From Acidobacteriota bacterium (GTDB taxonomy: Bacteria; Acidobacteriota; Thermoanaerobaculia; Multivoradales; JAHZIX01): DNA of 13,553 nucleotides. Shown here one piece after another: positions 1 to 6,376 of this stretch. The stretch spans positions 1 to 13,553 of the forward strand of contig JAGQSE010000472.1 of the NCBI GenBank assembly GCA_020439725.1. The letters are read 5' to 3'. Both the position numbers and the translations under genes were made by a program. The notes under the pieces are model-generated. The model was given only the letters and a program-made list of their open reading frames with translations. It was not told where the DNA came from and ran no database searches. Numbering within the stretch: the stretch's first letter is position 1; the number at the start of each line of letters is the position of its first letter.

Positions 1-449
1 CCGGCCGTTGCGGCTCCGCCATGGGGGCGGAGCTGGGAACCATGCGCGTCACCGAGCAGATCGACGCCCTCGAGGTGCTGGCGACGGATCCCATCCACTA
101 CCTGGTCGTGCCACGGGTCTGGGCGACGGTGATCACCCTGCCGCTCTTGATCGGGCTCGCCGACGCCCTCGGCATCATCGGCGGTTATCTGGTGTCGGTG
201 GTGATGATGGGATCGAACCCCGTCACCTACCTGGCCAACAGCTACCAGTACATGGAGATGAACGACCTCATGTCGGGTCTGATCAAGGCCGCCGTCTTCG
301 GGCTGCTGATCTCCGTGGTGGGTTGCCAGAAGGGGTTCTACACCAGCGGTGGCGCCGCCGGCGTCGGCCGTTCGACCACCCAGGCGGTGGTGCTCGCCAG
401 CATCTCGGTGCTCATCGCGGACTTCTTCCTTACCAAGATCCTCTTTTGA
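1..449 (+). CDS. mlaE: MlaE-family phospholipid ABC transporter permease (5'-truncated)
   Basis: Inner-membrane permease subunit of the Mla/MCE lipid transport complex, which moves phospholipids between the inner membrane and the MCE protein. Only the C-terminal ~148 residues are present; the reading frame is open from base 3 and the start lies outside the window. The visible part begins with the MlaE signature: GAELGTMRVTEQIDALEVL is close to the coupling-helix region of MlaE proteins, which contacts the ATPase. Three hydrophobic segments follow (around VWATVITLPLLIGLADALG, then FGLLISVVG, then a last helix running to the C-terminal ILF). The stop codon TGA at 447-449 lies next to the start of mlaF, so translation is probably coupled. 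Family assignment is secure from the motif and the following mlaF and mlaD genes. Confidence 0.95.
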   Translation, partial: GRCGSAMGAELGTMRVTEQIDALEVLATDPIHYLVVPRVWATVITLPLLIGLADALGIIGGYLVSVVMMGSNPVTYLANSYQYMEMNDLMSGLIKAAVFGLLISVVGCQKGFYTSGGAAGVGRSTTQAVVLASISVLIADFFLTKILF

Positions 450-451
450 CC

Positions 452-1216
452 GTGGCCAACGACCGCGAGATCAAGATCCGCCTCGAGGGCGTCGAGAAGC
501 GCTTCGGCCCGAAGGTGGTGCTCGACGGCGTCGACCTCGAGGTCGCCGAGGGCGAGTCGCTGGTCATCATCGGCGCCTCGGGGGTGGGCAAGAGCGTCCT
601 CTTGAAGCACATCATCGGCCTGATCGCCCCCGACGCCGGGACCGTCGAGGTCGACGGCGTCGACCTGTCGACCCTCGGCTACCGCGAGATCACCACCTTC
701 CGCCGGCGCTTCGGCATGGCCTTTCAGGAAGGCGCCCTCTTCGACTCCATGAGCGTCCGCCAGAACATCGCCTTTCCCCTCGAGCGGGCCGGCGGTCGGT
801 CTCGGCGGCAGATCGACGACCGGGTCCGCGAGTGCCTGTCGCTGGTGCGCCTCGAAGGCACCGAGGACCGCATGCCGTCCCAGCTGTCCGGCGGTATGCG
901 CCGCCGCGTCGGGTTCGCCCGCGCCATCGCCCAGGAGCCGCAGATCCTGCTCTTCGACGAGCCCACCAGCGGCCTCGACCCGGTGATGACCGCGGCCATC
1001 GACGATGTGATCCTCGATCTTCAAAAGAGTCTCCAGAGCACCACCATCACCATTACCCACGACATGGTCAGCGCCTTCCGTATCGGTGACCGGATCGCCA
1101 TGATCCACCAGGGCAAGATCATCGCCGCGGCACCGCCGGAAGAGTTCCGGAACCTCACGGACCCCCGGGTCCAGCAGTTCATCGAAGGCCGCGCGGACGG
1201 ACCGCTGACCGCATGA
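452..1216 (+). CDS. mlaF: MlaF-family ABC transporter ATP-binding protein
   Basis: Cytoplasmic ATPase that powers the MlaE permease. Using the GTG at 452 it has 254 residues, the usual MlaF size. Walker A is GASGVGKS (41-48) followed by VLLKHIIGL, the typical MlaF continuation; the ABC signature LSGGM is at 145-149, Walker B ILLFDEP ends in D169-E170, and the switch histidine is H203 in ITHD. All catalytic residues are present. An in-frame TTG at 446 overlaps the mlaE stop and is an alternative start, giving two more residues; no good ribosome binding site precedes either, which fits translational coupling to mlaE. A long upstream extension of this frame exists but is the off-frame shadow of mlaE. 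In E. coli MlaF is partnered by the STAS protein MlaB; no mlaB is seen here. Confidence 0.95.
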   Translation: MANDREIKIRLEGVEKRFGPKVVLDGVDLEVAEGESLVIIGASGVGKSVLLKHIIGLIAPDAGTVEVDGVDLSTLGYREITTFRRRFGMAFQEGALFDSMSVRQNIAFPLERAGGRSRRQIDDRVRECLSLVRLEGTEDRMPSQLSGGMRRRVGFARAIAQEPQILLFDEPTSGLDPVMTAAIDDVILDLQKSLQSTTITITHDMVSAFRIGDRIAMIHQGKIIAAAPPEEFRNLTDPRVQQFIEGRADGPLTA

Positions 1217-1267
1217 CCCCCGCGCACCGAGACGAGCCTCGTTTGCCAGCCCGCTAGGAGCACTCCG

Positions 1268-2722
1268 ATGTCCAACGTCATCAAGGTCGGCATCTTCGTC
1301 ACCCTCTGCCTGGCGGTCCTCGCCTACCTCATCGTCAAGGTCGAGGACTGGAACCTCTTCGGCGGAGCGGGACAGCGGGTCGACGTGGTCTTCGATTCGG
1401 TGGTGGGTCTCGACGACAAGGCGCCGGTGCGCGTCGCCGGCGTCCGCGTCGGACGCGTCGACGGCGTCACCCTCGACGGCCGCAAGGCGCGGGTCAGCCT
1501 GCTCCTCGACACCCCCGTCCCCCTGGTCCAGGGCAGCGTCGCGCGCATCGCCAACGCCGGGCTCCTGGGAGACAAGTACATCGAGATCGTTCCGGGGCCC
1601 GAGGGTGCTCCGGCACTGCCCCGGAACGCGCTGCTCCCCGGCGAGACCCCGCCGTCCTTCGACGATGCCTTCGAGAGCATCGGCAAGATGGGCGACTCGA
1701 TCAGCGAGCTCACCGGCTCCCTCAACCGCGAGGACGTCGCCGGCAGCCTGTCGGAGCTCATCGCCGAGCTCCAGCTCACGGTGCGCAGCATCCGCGAGAT
1801 GGTCGACGCCAACCGCGACGAGGTGGGCTCGACGGTGCGCAACTTCGAGACCTTCTCCGCCACCCTCTCCCGCGAGCTGCCGCGGCTGACCGAGCAGATG
1901 AACCGCCTGTTGACCGACGTCGACGCCATGGTCGCGGAGAACCGCGGCAACATCCACGACGGCATCGCCAACATCCGCGACATCACCGACCGCGTCCAGA
2001 CCTCGGTGGACAACTTGAACTCGATCACCTCGCAGATCGCCAGCGGCGAGGGCAGCCTCGGCAAGCTGGTCTACGACGACACCGCCCACGACAGCCTGGT
2101 GTCGACGCTGGGGTCGGTGGAGCAGGGCGTCACCCAGCTCACCGACACCCTCGGACGGGTGTCACGGATGCAGTTCACCCTGGGCCTCGAGGGTTCCTAC
2201 TTCGCCGAGCCCCAGGAGTCGCGCACCGCGCTGAGCCTGCTGATCGATCCCGGCAAGGACCGCTTCTACAACGTCGAGCTGGTCGATTCGCCCTCCGGCC
2301 GGACGAAGACGCGCACCGACGTCATCACCACCACCTTCCCCGACGGCACCTCGGAAACCCAGACCATCACCACCGAGCGCACCTACGACGACTTCACGCT
2401 GTCGGCGCAGTTCGGTTTCCGCTTCGACAACACCGACCTGCGCGCCGGCCTCTTCGAGTCCACCGGCGGCGGCGCCATCGACCAGTACTTCCTCGACCGC
2501 CGGCTGCGGCTGTCGGTCGAGGCCTTCGACTTCTCGCGCTCGGACGACCTCGACCCGCGGCTCCGGATCTACGGCCGCTGGCAGTTCAACCCCAACCTCT
2601 ACCTGGTGGGCGGCTACGACGATCTTCTCGAGAGCGATCGCAGCTCGGTCTTCTTCGGCGGCGGCGTCCGCTGGAAGGACGAGGATCTCAAGTACCTGCT
2701 GGGCTCGATCCCCAAGTTCTGA
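1268..2722 (+). CDS. mlaD: MlaD-family MCE protein with long helical region and C-terminal beta-barrel-like domain
   Basis: Periplasm-spanning MCE protein of the Mla lipid transporter, 484 residues against ~180 for E. coli MlaD. TAGGAG at 1255-1260, 7 nt before the ATG, fixes the start. Seen in order: a membrane anchor (7-23, VGIFVTLCLAVLAYLIV); an MCE domain (38-110) with VRVAGVRVGRVDGV and the conserved GLLGDKYIEI stretch; a long amphipathic helical region (~125-298) ending in a GEGSLGKL motif common in MCE proteins; and a beta-rich domain (301-484) with alternating hydrophobic strands, aromatic girdle-like residues and a C-terminal Phe, as in outer-membrane barrels. Veillonella parvula MlaD is known to carry a comparable C-terminal barrel and to bridge both membranes. 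I infer the same here: a hexameric inner-membrane MCE ring tethered directly to the outer membrane. The barrel call rests on strand pattern only; a periplasmic beta domain is the alternative. Confidence 0.9.
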   Translation: MSNVIKVGIFVTLCLAVLAYLIVKVEDWNLFGGAGQRVDVVFDSVVGLDDKAPVRVAGVRVGRVDGVTLDGRKARVSLLLDTPVPLVQGSVARIANAGLLGDKYIEIVPGPEGAPALPRNALLPGETPPSFDDAFESIGKMGDSISELTGSLNREDVAGSLSELIAELQLTVRSIREMVDANRDEVGSTVRNFETFSATLSRELPRLTEQMNRLLTDVDAMVAENRGNIHDGIANIRDITDRVQTSVDNLNSITSQIASGEGSLGKLVYDDTAHDSLVSTLGSVEQGVTQLTDTLGRVSRMQFTLGLEGSYFAEPQESRTALSLLIDPGKDRFYNVELVDSPSGRTKTRTDVITTTFPDGTSETQTITTERTYDDFTLSAQFGFRFDNTDLRAGLFESTGGGAIDQYFLDRRLRLSVEAFDFSRSDDLDPRLRIYGRWQFNPNLYLVGGYDDLLESDRSSVFFGGGVRWKDEDLKYLLGSIPKF

Positions 2723-2768
2723 AGCCCCCTGCCGGCTTCCGGGTCGGCCGGTCTCCCGGAGAGCGCCC

Positions 2769-3413
2769 ATGAACCTGCTCCACACCGCCCACGTCCCCGC
2801 CGGCGACGGCCCGTTCCCCACCGTCGTGGCGATCCACGGCTGGGGAGCGAGCGCCCACGACCTCCTCGGTTTGGCGCCGCTGCTGGCCGACGGCCAGGCG
2901 CTGGTGCTCTGCCCCCAGGGCCCGGTGACGGTGCCCGTGGGCCCCGGCCAGATGGGCTACGGCTGGTTCCCGCTGCGCCCGTCGACCCCGGTCAACCCGG
3001 TCGAGTTCGCCCAGGGCAGCGTCGCGCTGCGGAGCTTCGTCGACCAGGCGCTGCGCCTCTATCCCGCCGACCCCCAGCGCGTCGTCCTTCTCGGCTTCAG
3101 CCAGGGTGGACTGATGGGCTTCGATCTGGCGCTCCGACAGCCGCAGCGCTTCCGCGGCTTGGCCGCCCTCGCCACCTGGTTCCCCGAGGAGCTGGCGGCC
3201 GCACTCCCCAGGAGCGAGGAAACGCGGGGTCTGCCGGTGCTCCAGATCCATGGCCGTCAGGACCCGCTCATCGAGCTCACCCGAGCCCACGAGGGCCGCG
3301 ACCGCCTCGCCGACTTCGGTGTCGAGATGACCTACCGCGAATTCGACATGGGCCACGAGCTGCGCCCGGCGGCGGTGGACGCCCTCCGTAGCTGGCTCGC
3401 CGAGCGGCTCTAG
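2769..3413 (+). CDS. Alpha/beta hydrolase, phospholipase/carboxylesterase (YpfH-like) family
   Basis: Cytoplasmic serine esterase of 214 residues, the usual size for the phospholipase/carboxylesterase family. The catalytic triad is readable: nucleophile S111 in GFSQGG, acid D165 in HGRQDPLI, and H196 in MGHE. The oxyanion region is IHGWGAS (22-28). No signal peptide is visible. GGAGAG at 2758-2763 precedes the ATG by 5 nt. The gene starts 46 nt after mlaD in the same direction, so it could be co-transcribed and might act on lipids, but members of this family hydrolyse varied short-chain esters and thioesters, so the substrate is not known from sequence. Confidence 0.88.
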   Translation: MNLLHTAHVPAGDGPFPTVVAIHGWGASAHDLLGLAPLLADGQALVLCPQGPVTVPVGPGQMGYGWFPLRPSTPVNPVEFAQGSVALRSFVDQALRLYPADPQRVVLLGFSQGGLMGFDLALRQPQRFRGLAALATWFPEELAAALPRSEETRGLPVLQIHGRQDPLIELTRAHEGRDRLADFGVEMTYREFDMGHELRPAAVDALRSWLAERL

Positions 3414-3422
3414 GGCGGCCCC

Positions 3423-3457
3423 CGAGGCGCGGGCCCGCGCTTCCAGAGCCTCGTTTT
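3423..3457 (+). terminator. Possible weak hairpin terminator after the hydrolase gene
   Basis: The 6-bp arms CGAGGC (3423-3428) and GCCTCG (3448-3453) can pair and are followed by TTTT at 3454-3457. The loop contains a perfect 14-bp palindrome (3427-3440, GCGCGGGCCCGCGC) that could compete for pairing. The position, just after the stop at 3413, suits a terminator, but the T-run is short. Moderate-to-low confidence. Confidence 0.4.
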
Positions 3458-3493
3458 CCACCCCCGACGAAACACGCCCCGCGACCAAACCGT

Positions 3494-3499
3494 TAGACT
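3494..3499 (+). promoter_or_regulatory. Possible -10 element for the outer-membrane barrel gene
   Basis: TAGACT in the small AT-richer patch ACCGTTAGACTTGG stands out in an otherwise very GC-rich 146-bp gap and matches four of six positions of the sigma70 -10 consensus. No convincing -35 box lies 16-18 nt upstream. Initiation here would give a ~55-nt leader ending in a strong AGGAGGA ribosome binding site at 3549-3555. Confidence 0.25.
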
Positions 3500-3559
3500 T
3501 GGAAACGGGATCCAGCGACGCCGGCCGCGGCGCCGCCCGTCGATCACTAGGAGGACTCC

Positions 3560-4189
3560 ATGAAACGCTTGATCGGCCCCTTGGCCCTGCTTCCCCTCTG
3601 TCTCGCCCTCGCCCTCCCCGCCGCCGCGCAGGACGGCTCTCTCGAGCTGACGGTCTTCGGCGGCTATCGGAGCGGCGGTGACTTCACCACCACGGAGCGG
3701 GTCTTCGACCGCTATCGTGACCGCTTCACGATCGAAGACGCCGATGTCTATGGCGCGACCCTCGACATTCCTTTGAGCCGCAGCTTCGCCGTCGAGCTGC
3801 TCTACAGCCGTCAAGACTCGCAGCTGTCCATCGACGAGGGCGTCTTCGCGGGCGACATTCCCCTCGCCGATCTCGAGGTCAGCTACTACCAGGCGGGCGT
3901 CCGCTGGCAGTGGGCTCCCGGACAGGTCCAGCCCTACCTCGCCGCGGGTCTCGGCTGGGCGCGACTGGCCCCCAAGGACAGCGACCTCGAGACCGAGAAC
4001 CGCTTCGCCGGCAGTCTGGCGGTGGGGCTCAAGGTCATGCCCTCGCGCCACGTGGGAATCCGCATCGAAGGTCGTGGCTACTTCGCCGACCTCTCCAACT
4101 ACGAAGACTACGACTGCCGCTACTGCAACAACGGCGACGACGACCTCTACCAGGTCGAGGCCACGGGCGGCATCGTCTTCGCCTTCTGA
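3560..4189 (+). CDS. Small outer-membrane beta-barrel protein
   Basis: Predicted exported outer-membrane barrel of 209 residues, resembling small OmpA/OmpW-like 8-stranded porin-family proteins. It starts with a clear Sec signal peptide (MKRLIGPLALLPLCLALALP, signal peptidase I site AAA-Q after residue 23). The mature part shows alternating strands separated by polar turns (for example LELTVFGGYR, FAVELLYSR, YYQAGVRWQW, VQPYLAAGLGWA, FAGSLAVGLKV, VGIRIEGRGYF, QVEATGGIVFAF) and ends in Phe, the usual Bam recognition end. AGGAGGA at 3549-3555 sits 4 nt before the ATG. Unusual for a barrel is a CRYC pair (C186, C189) followed by GDDD in the last loop. No substrate can be inferred; the family includes passive structural and adhesion barrels. 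Confidence 0.85.
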   Translation: MKRLIGPLALLPLCLALALPAAAQDGSLELTVFGGYRSGGDFTTTERVFDRYRDRFTIEDADVYGATLDIPLSRSFAVELLYSRQDSQLSIDEGVFAGDIPLADLEVSYYQAGVRWQWAPGQVQPYLAAGLGWARLAPKDSDLETENRFAGSLAVGLKVMPSRHVGIRIEGRGYFADLSNYEDYDCRYCNNGDDDLYQVEATGGIVFAF

Positions 4190-4194
4190 GCGCC

Positions 4195-4953
4195 ATGGGC
4201 TTTCTCGACCGTCTCGTCGGCGACCTGATCCAGGACGCCACCGGCTTCAACGCCCGGCGCATCGTTCGCCGCATCGGCGCGGGCAAGCTGCTCATGGCCG
4301 GTGGCGCCGCCCTCGCCGGTGCGCTGGCGGTCGAGAAGCTCGGCCAGCAACAACCGACACCGACGCCGTCGGGTGGCACGGGGCAGGGCCCGTCCCATCC
4401 GATCGGCGGTCCGCCACCGGCACCGCCGCAGGCAGCCCCGCTGCCGCCCCTGCCCACCGTGCCACCTCCCGGCGCGTCCTTCACCGCCCCGCCTCCGCCG
4501 CCGCCTCACGACGGCGGGGTGGCGAGCGCTGCGCTACCACCCCCGCCGGAGCTCGAACCCGCGGAGGCCACCGAGGAGGAGCTACCCCCCGCGGCGCTCT
4601 TCGCCGTCGTCCGGACGATGGTGGCGGCGGCGCTGGCCGATGGTGAGCTCGCTGCCGCGGAAAAGAAGGCCATCACCGAGCGCCTCGGCGAGTCCGGGCT
4701 CGACGAGGCGCAGCAGCGGCAGATTCACCAGGACCTGCTGCTCCCCCCGAGCCCCGCGGAGCTTGCCACCATGGCACCCGATGCCGCGACCCGGGAGCTC
4801 CTGTTCCGGTGTGCGGCCCTGCTCACCCGCGCCGACGGCCAGCTGGTCCCGGCGGAGGAAGCATGGCTCGAGCGGCTCGCCGAGGTCTTCGGCCTACCCA
4901 CCCGGCGCCGCGACCAGATCCTCAGCGAGATCGCCGACGGCGGCGAGGCCTGA
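4195..4953 (+). CDS. DUF533 / TerB-like protein with proline-rich linker
   Basis: A 252-residue protein in three parts: an N-terminal amphipathic and glycine/alanine-rich hydrophobic segment (FLDRLVGDLI at 3-12; a possible membrane-associated helix at 32-46); a long Pro-rich linker (~54-132) with runs of 4-7 prolines; and a C-terminal helical domain (~133-252) like that of E. coli YebE (DUF533, TerB fold), with the paired acidic motifs ADGEL (148-152) and ADGQL (213-217). TerB-type domains are proposed to bind metal through such acidic positions; the function of DUF533 proteins is unknown. The ATG at 4195 is only 5 nt after the preceding stop and has no strong ribosome binding site, so translation is probably coupled to the barrel gene. 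The linker resembles that of proteins reaching across a compartment, but its location is not established. Confidence 0.8.
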   Translation: MGFLDRLVGDLIQDATGFNARRIVRRIGAGKLLMAGGAALAGALAVEKLGQQQPTPTPSGGTGQGPSHPIGGPPPAPPQAAPLPPLPTVPPPGASFTAPPPPPPHDGGVASAALPPPPELEPAEATEEELPPAALFAVVRTMVAAALADGELAAAEKKAITERLGESGLDEAQQRQIHQDLLLPPSPAELATMAPDAATRELLFRCAALLTRADGQLVPAEEAWLERLAEVFGLPTRRRDQILSEIADGGEA

Positions 4954-4967
4954 GCCTCGGCCCGCCG

Positions 4968-5471
4968 GTGACCACCCCCGTTTCGACCCTCGATCCGCCC
5001 CCGGTCCCGCCGGGGGCGATCCACGTGGTCGGCGCCGCCATCGTCAGCGCCGGCCGCTGTCTCGTGGCGCAGCGTTCCGCGGCCATGGACGAGGCTCTCA
5101 AGTGGGAGTTCCCCGGGGGCAAGGTGGAGCTTGGCGAAGCACCGCGAGAGGCACTGGCCCGCGAGATCGAAGAGGAGCTGGGGCTCGCCGTCGAGGTTCA
5201 GGGCTTCCTGGCCCGGGGCGAGGGATGGTCCCGCGGTCGCCAGCTCGTGCTCGACGTCTTCCTCGCTCACCCCACCACCGGCGAGCTTCGGCCCGTCGAG
5301 CACCAGGCCCATGGCTGGTTCGACGCCCGCGAGCTCGCCGAGCTCGACTGGGCGGCGGCGGATCTCCCCGCGGTGGCGGCGCTGTCGCGGCTCCTTCCGG
5401 GGGGCCCGCCGGACGGGCAGACCGGGCTTGGCGGTGGCGGCGCCTCGCCCTATGATGCGCAGGGCCGCTGA
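4968..5471 (+). CDS. Nudix hydrolase, MutT/NudG-like
   Basis: Cytoplasmic nucleoside-diphosphate-X hydrolase, probably cleaning oxidised or modified nucleotides. The complete Nudix box GX5EX7REUXEEXGU is present at residues 51-73, with the metal-binding REIEEE core (65-70). The preceding LKWEFPGGK is typical of MutT/CTP pyrophosphohydrolase members, which are ~130-140 residues; this one has 167 from the GTG start. That start is 14 nt after the preceding stop and lacks a clear ribosome binding site. An alternative GTG at 5025, preceded by GGGGG at 5012-5016, would remove 19 mostly proline-rich residues and fit the family better. The C-terminal ~25 residues are Gly/Pro-rich and look unstructured. 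Whether it prefers 8-oxo-dGTP or pyrimidine substrates cannot be read from the sequence. Confidence 0.9.
   Translation: MTTPVSTLDPPPVPPGAIHVVGAAIVSAGRCLVAQRSAAMDEALKWEFPGGKVELGEAPREALAREIEEELGLAVEVQGFLARGEGWSRGRQLVLDVFLAHPTTGELRPVEHQAHGWFDARELAELDWAAADLPAVAALSRLLPGGPPDGQTGLGGGGASPYDAQGR
5428..5456 (+). promoter_or_regulatory. Sigma70-like promoter for the DUF420 gene, inside the Nudix gene
   Basis: TTGGCG (5428-5433), a 17-nt spacer and TATGAT (5451-5456) form a near-consensus promoter: four of six -35 and five of six -10 positions match. Transcription would begin near 5463, ~70 nt before the DUF420 start. It lies within the last codons of the Nudix coding region, giving the DUF420 gene a possible expression route independent of the upstream genes. 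Confidence 0.5.
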
Positions 5472-5534
5472 GCCCTCTGCGCCGGCCTTCGCCCCGCCCG
5501 TGCTGCGCCCCTGACGATCCCAAGAGGAAGCATC

Positions 5535-5960
5535 ATGAGCCTCGAGCTGTTGACCCGTCTCTCCACCACCGCCATCGTCCTCTCCGGCCTGTCGCTCCTG
5601 ATCGGCTGGTACTTCATCAAGCGTCGCCACGACATCGACCGCCACCGCTGGTCGATGCTCGCCGCCACCGGCTTCGCCGGCGCCTTCCTGGTGCTTTACG
5701 TGACGCGCTGGGCGCTCTACGGCTCGAAGGCCTTCGAGGGTGAAGGGCTGTGGCGGCTGGTCTATTTCACCACCCTGATCCCCCACGTGCTCCTGGCCAT
5801 GGCGGTGGGGCCGCTGGCCGCCTACCTGATCTACCTGGCGCTGGGACGCAAGGACTACCGCAAGCACCGGCGCTGGGCGCGGGTCACCCTGCCCATCTGG
5901 CTCTTCGTCGCCGCCAGCGGCTGGGCGATCTACTGGATGCTCTACAAGATGACCTTCTGA
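5535..5960 (+). CDS. DUF420 integral membrane protein (CtaM/YozB-like)
   Basis: A 141-residue inner-membrane protein with four predicted helices (~10-28, 40-61, 75-103, 116-136), matching the size and layout of DUF420 proteins. Histidines at loop or helix ends (H37 in DRHRW, H84 in LIPHVLLA, H111 in RKHRRWAR) and the segment FLVLYVTRWALYG are in line with the family. A Staphylococcus aureus member, CtaM, is needed for maturation of heme-copper oxidase; a respiratory-assembly role is plausible but no oxidase genes are nearby to support it. GAGGAA at 5524-5529 precedes the ATG by 5 nt. The 63-nt gap after the Nudix gene and an internal promoter suggest separate control. Confidence 0.85.
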   Translation: MSLELLTRLSTTAIVLSGLSLLIGWYFIKRRHDIDRHRWSMLAATGFAGAFLVLYVTRWALYGSKAFEGEGLWRLVYFTTLIPHVLLAMAVGPLAAYLIYLALGRKDYRKHRRWARVTLPIWLFVAASGWAIYWMLYKMTF

Positions 5961-5970
5961 GGCCGCGGCC

Positions 5971-6004
5971 CGGGTTGCCTGGTTCACTCGGGTGGCCTGG
6001 TTCA
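5971..6004. repeat. Tandem 18-bp near-repeat between convergent genes
   Basis: CGGGTTGCCTGGTTCA (5971-5986) recurs as CGGGTGGCCTGGTTCA (5989-6004), 15 of 16 bases identical, with an 18-bp period. The second copy contains the stop codon of the minus-strand gene and the first copy supplies another in-frame stop 18 bp beyond it. Confidence 0.7.
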
Positions 6005-6238
6005 GACGCGGCGGCCACCGGTCCAGCCGGCACCGGCGAGCTCGCCGGGAAGCGCCCTCAAGAAGGGATCGAGGTCGTCGGTGTCTGGGAGCTCGATCTC
6101 GAAGCGGCCGCCCGGCAGTGACCGCACCACCCCTTCCCCCGCCATCAGCAGCGGCACCTGAACCGCTTCACGGCTGATGCCGAGCTCGTCGGTGACGTCG
6201 AAGACACGGTTCATGATCGCCTGGTCGATGACTCGCAT
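6002..6238 (-). CDS. Small hypothetical protein
   Basis: Not recognised. The 78-residue product is soluble and rather acidic, with no signal peptide or membrane helix. It opens with a helical stretch (MRVIDQAIMNRVFDVTDELG), followed by alternating hydrophobic residues suggesting strands (VQVPLLMAGEGVVRSL, RFEIELP) and an acidic turn DTDDLDPFLRAL. The ATG at 6238 is chosen because GGGAG lies 5 nt upstream on the minus strand; a GTG further up (6286) has no such site. The balanced, foldable composition and a real ribosome binding site argue that it is a gene even though it runs against its neighbours: it is convergent with the DUF420 gene and divergent from the aldehyde dehydrogenase gene. Confidence 0.6.
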   Translation of the reverse strand: MRVIDQAIMNRVFDVTDELGISREAVQVPLLMAGEGVVRSLPGGRFEIELPDTDDLDPFLRALPGELAGAGWTGGRRV

Positions 6239-6325
6239 GTCGGCTCCCGGGTGGGCTGAGGTCGGCGTCGGCTCGGTTCCGGGCACGCGTTGCCCGACAC
6301 CGCCCCGGCGGCTCGCTCCGGCCCC

Positions 6326-6331
6326 TATGCT
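6326..6331 (+). promoter_or_regulatory. Possible -10 element for the aldehyde dehydrogenase gene
   Basis: TATGCT in CCTATGCTATCG, ~46 nt before the start codon, matches four of six -10 positions and lies in the 138-bp divergent gap. No recognisable -35 box is found 16-18 nt upstream, so this is tentative. I see nothing else structured in the gap. Confidence 0.3.
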
Positions 6332-6376
6332 ATCGTTCCAAGCACCTCTTCCTCGCGTCTTCAGCCCGGAGGCTCC

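Noticed and set aside
8..451. N-terminal extension of the mlaF frame up to base 8
   Set aside because: Overlaps mlaE entirely and translates to His/Arg/Gly-rich sequence; MlaF homology starts just after 452.
338..2089. 583-codon open frame on the minus strand opposite mlaE, mlaF and mlaD
   Set aside because: Antisense shadow of GC-rich coding DNA: product is low-complexity (Asp/Val/Gly/Ala/His-rich) with no family motif, while the plus strand encodes unmistakable Mla proteins.
3427..3440. Perfect 14-bp GC palindrome as a regulator site
   Set aside because: Made only of G and C in a GC-rich gap with no promoter next to it; more simply part of the weak terminator structure.
4725..5987. 420-codon minus-strand frame across the DUF533, Nudix and DUF420 genes
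   Set aside because: Composition rich in Gly/Glu/Arg/His with no domain; the plus-strand genes have complete motifs and ribosome binding sites.
6239..6286. Upstream GTG start of the small minus-strand gene (16 extra residues)
   Set aside because: No ribosome binding site before the GTG, and the extra residues are Pro/Thr/Ala-rich; the ATG at 6238 has GGGAG at correct spacing.
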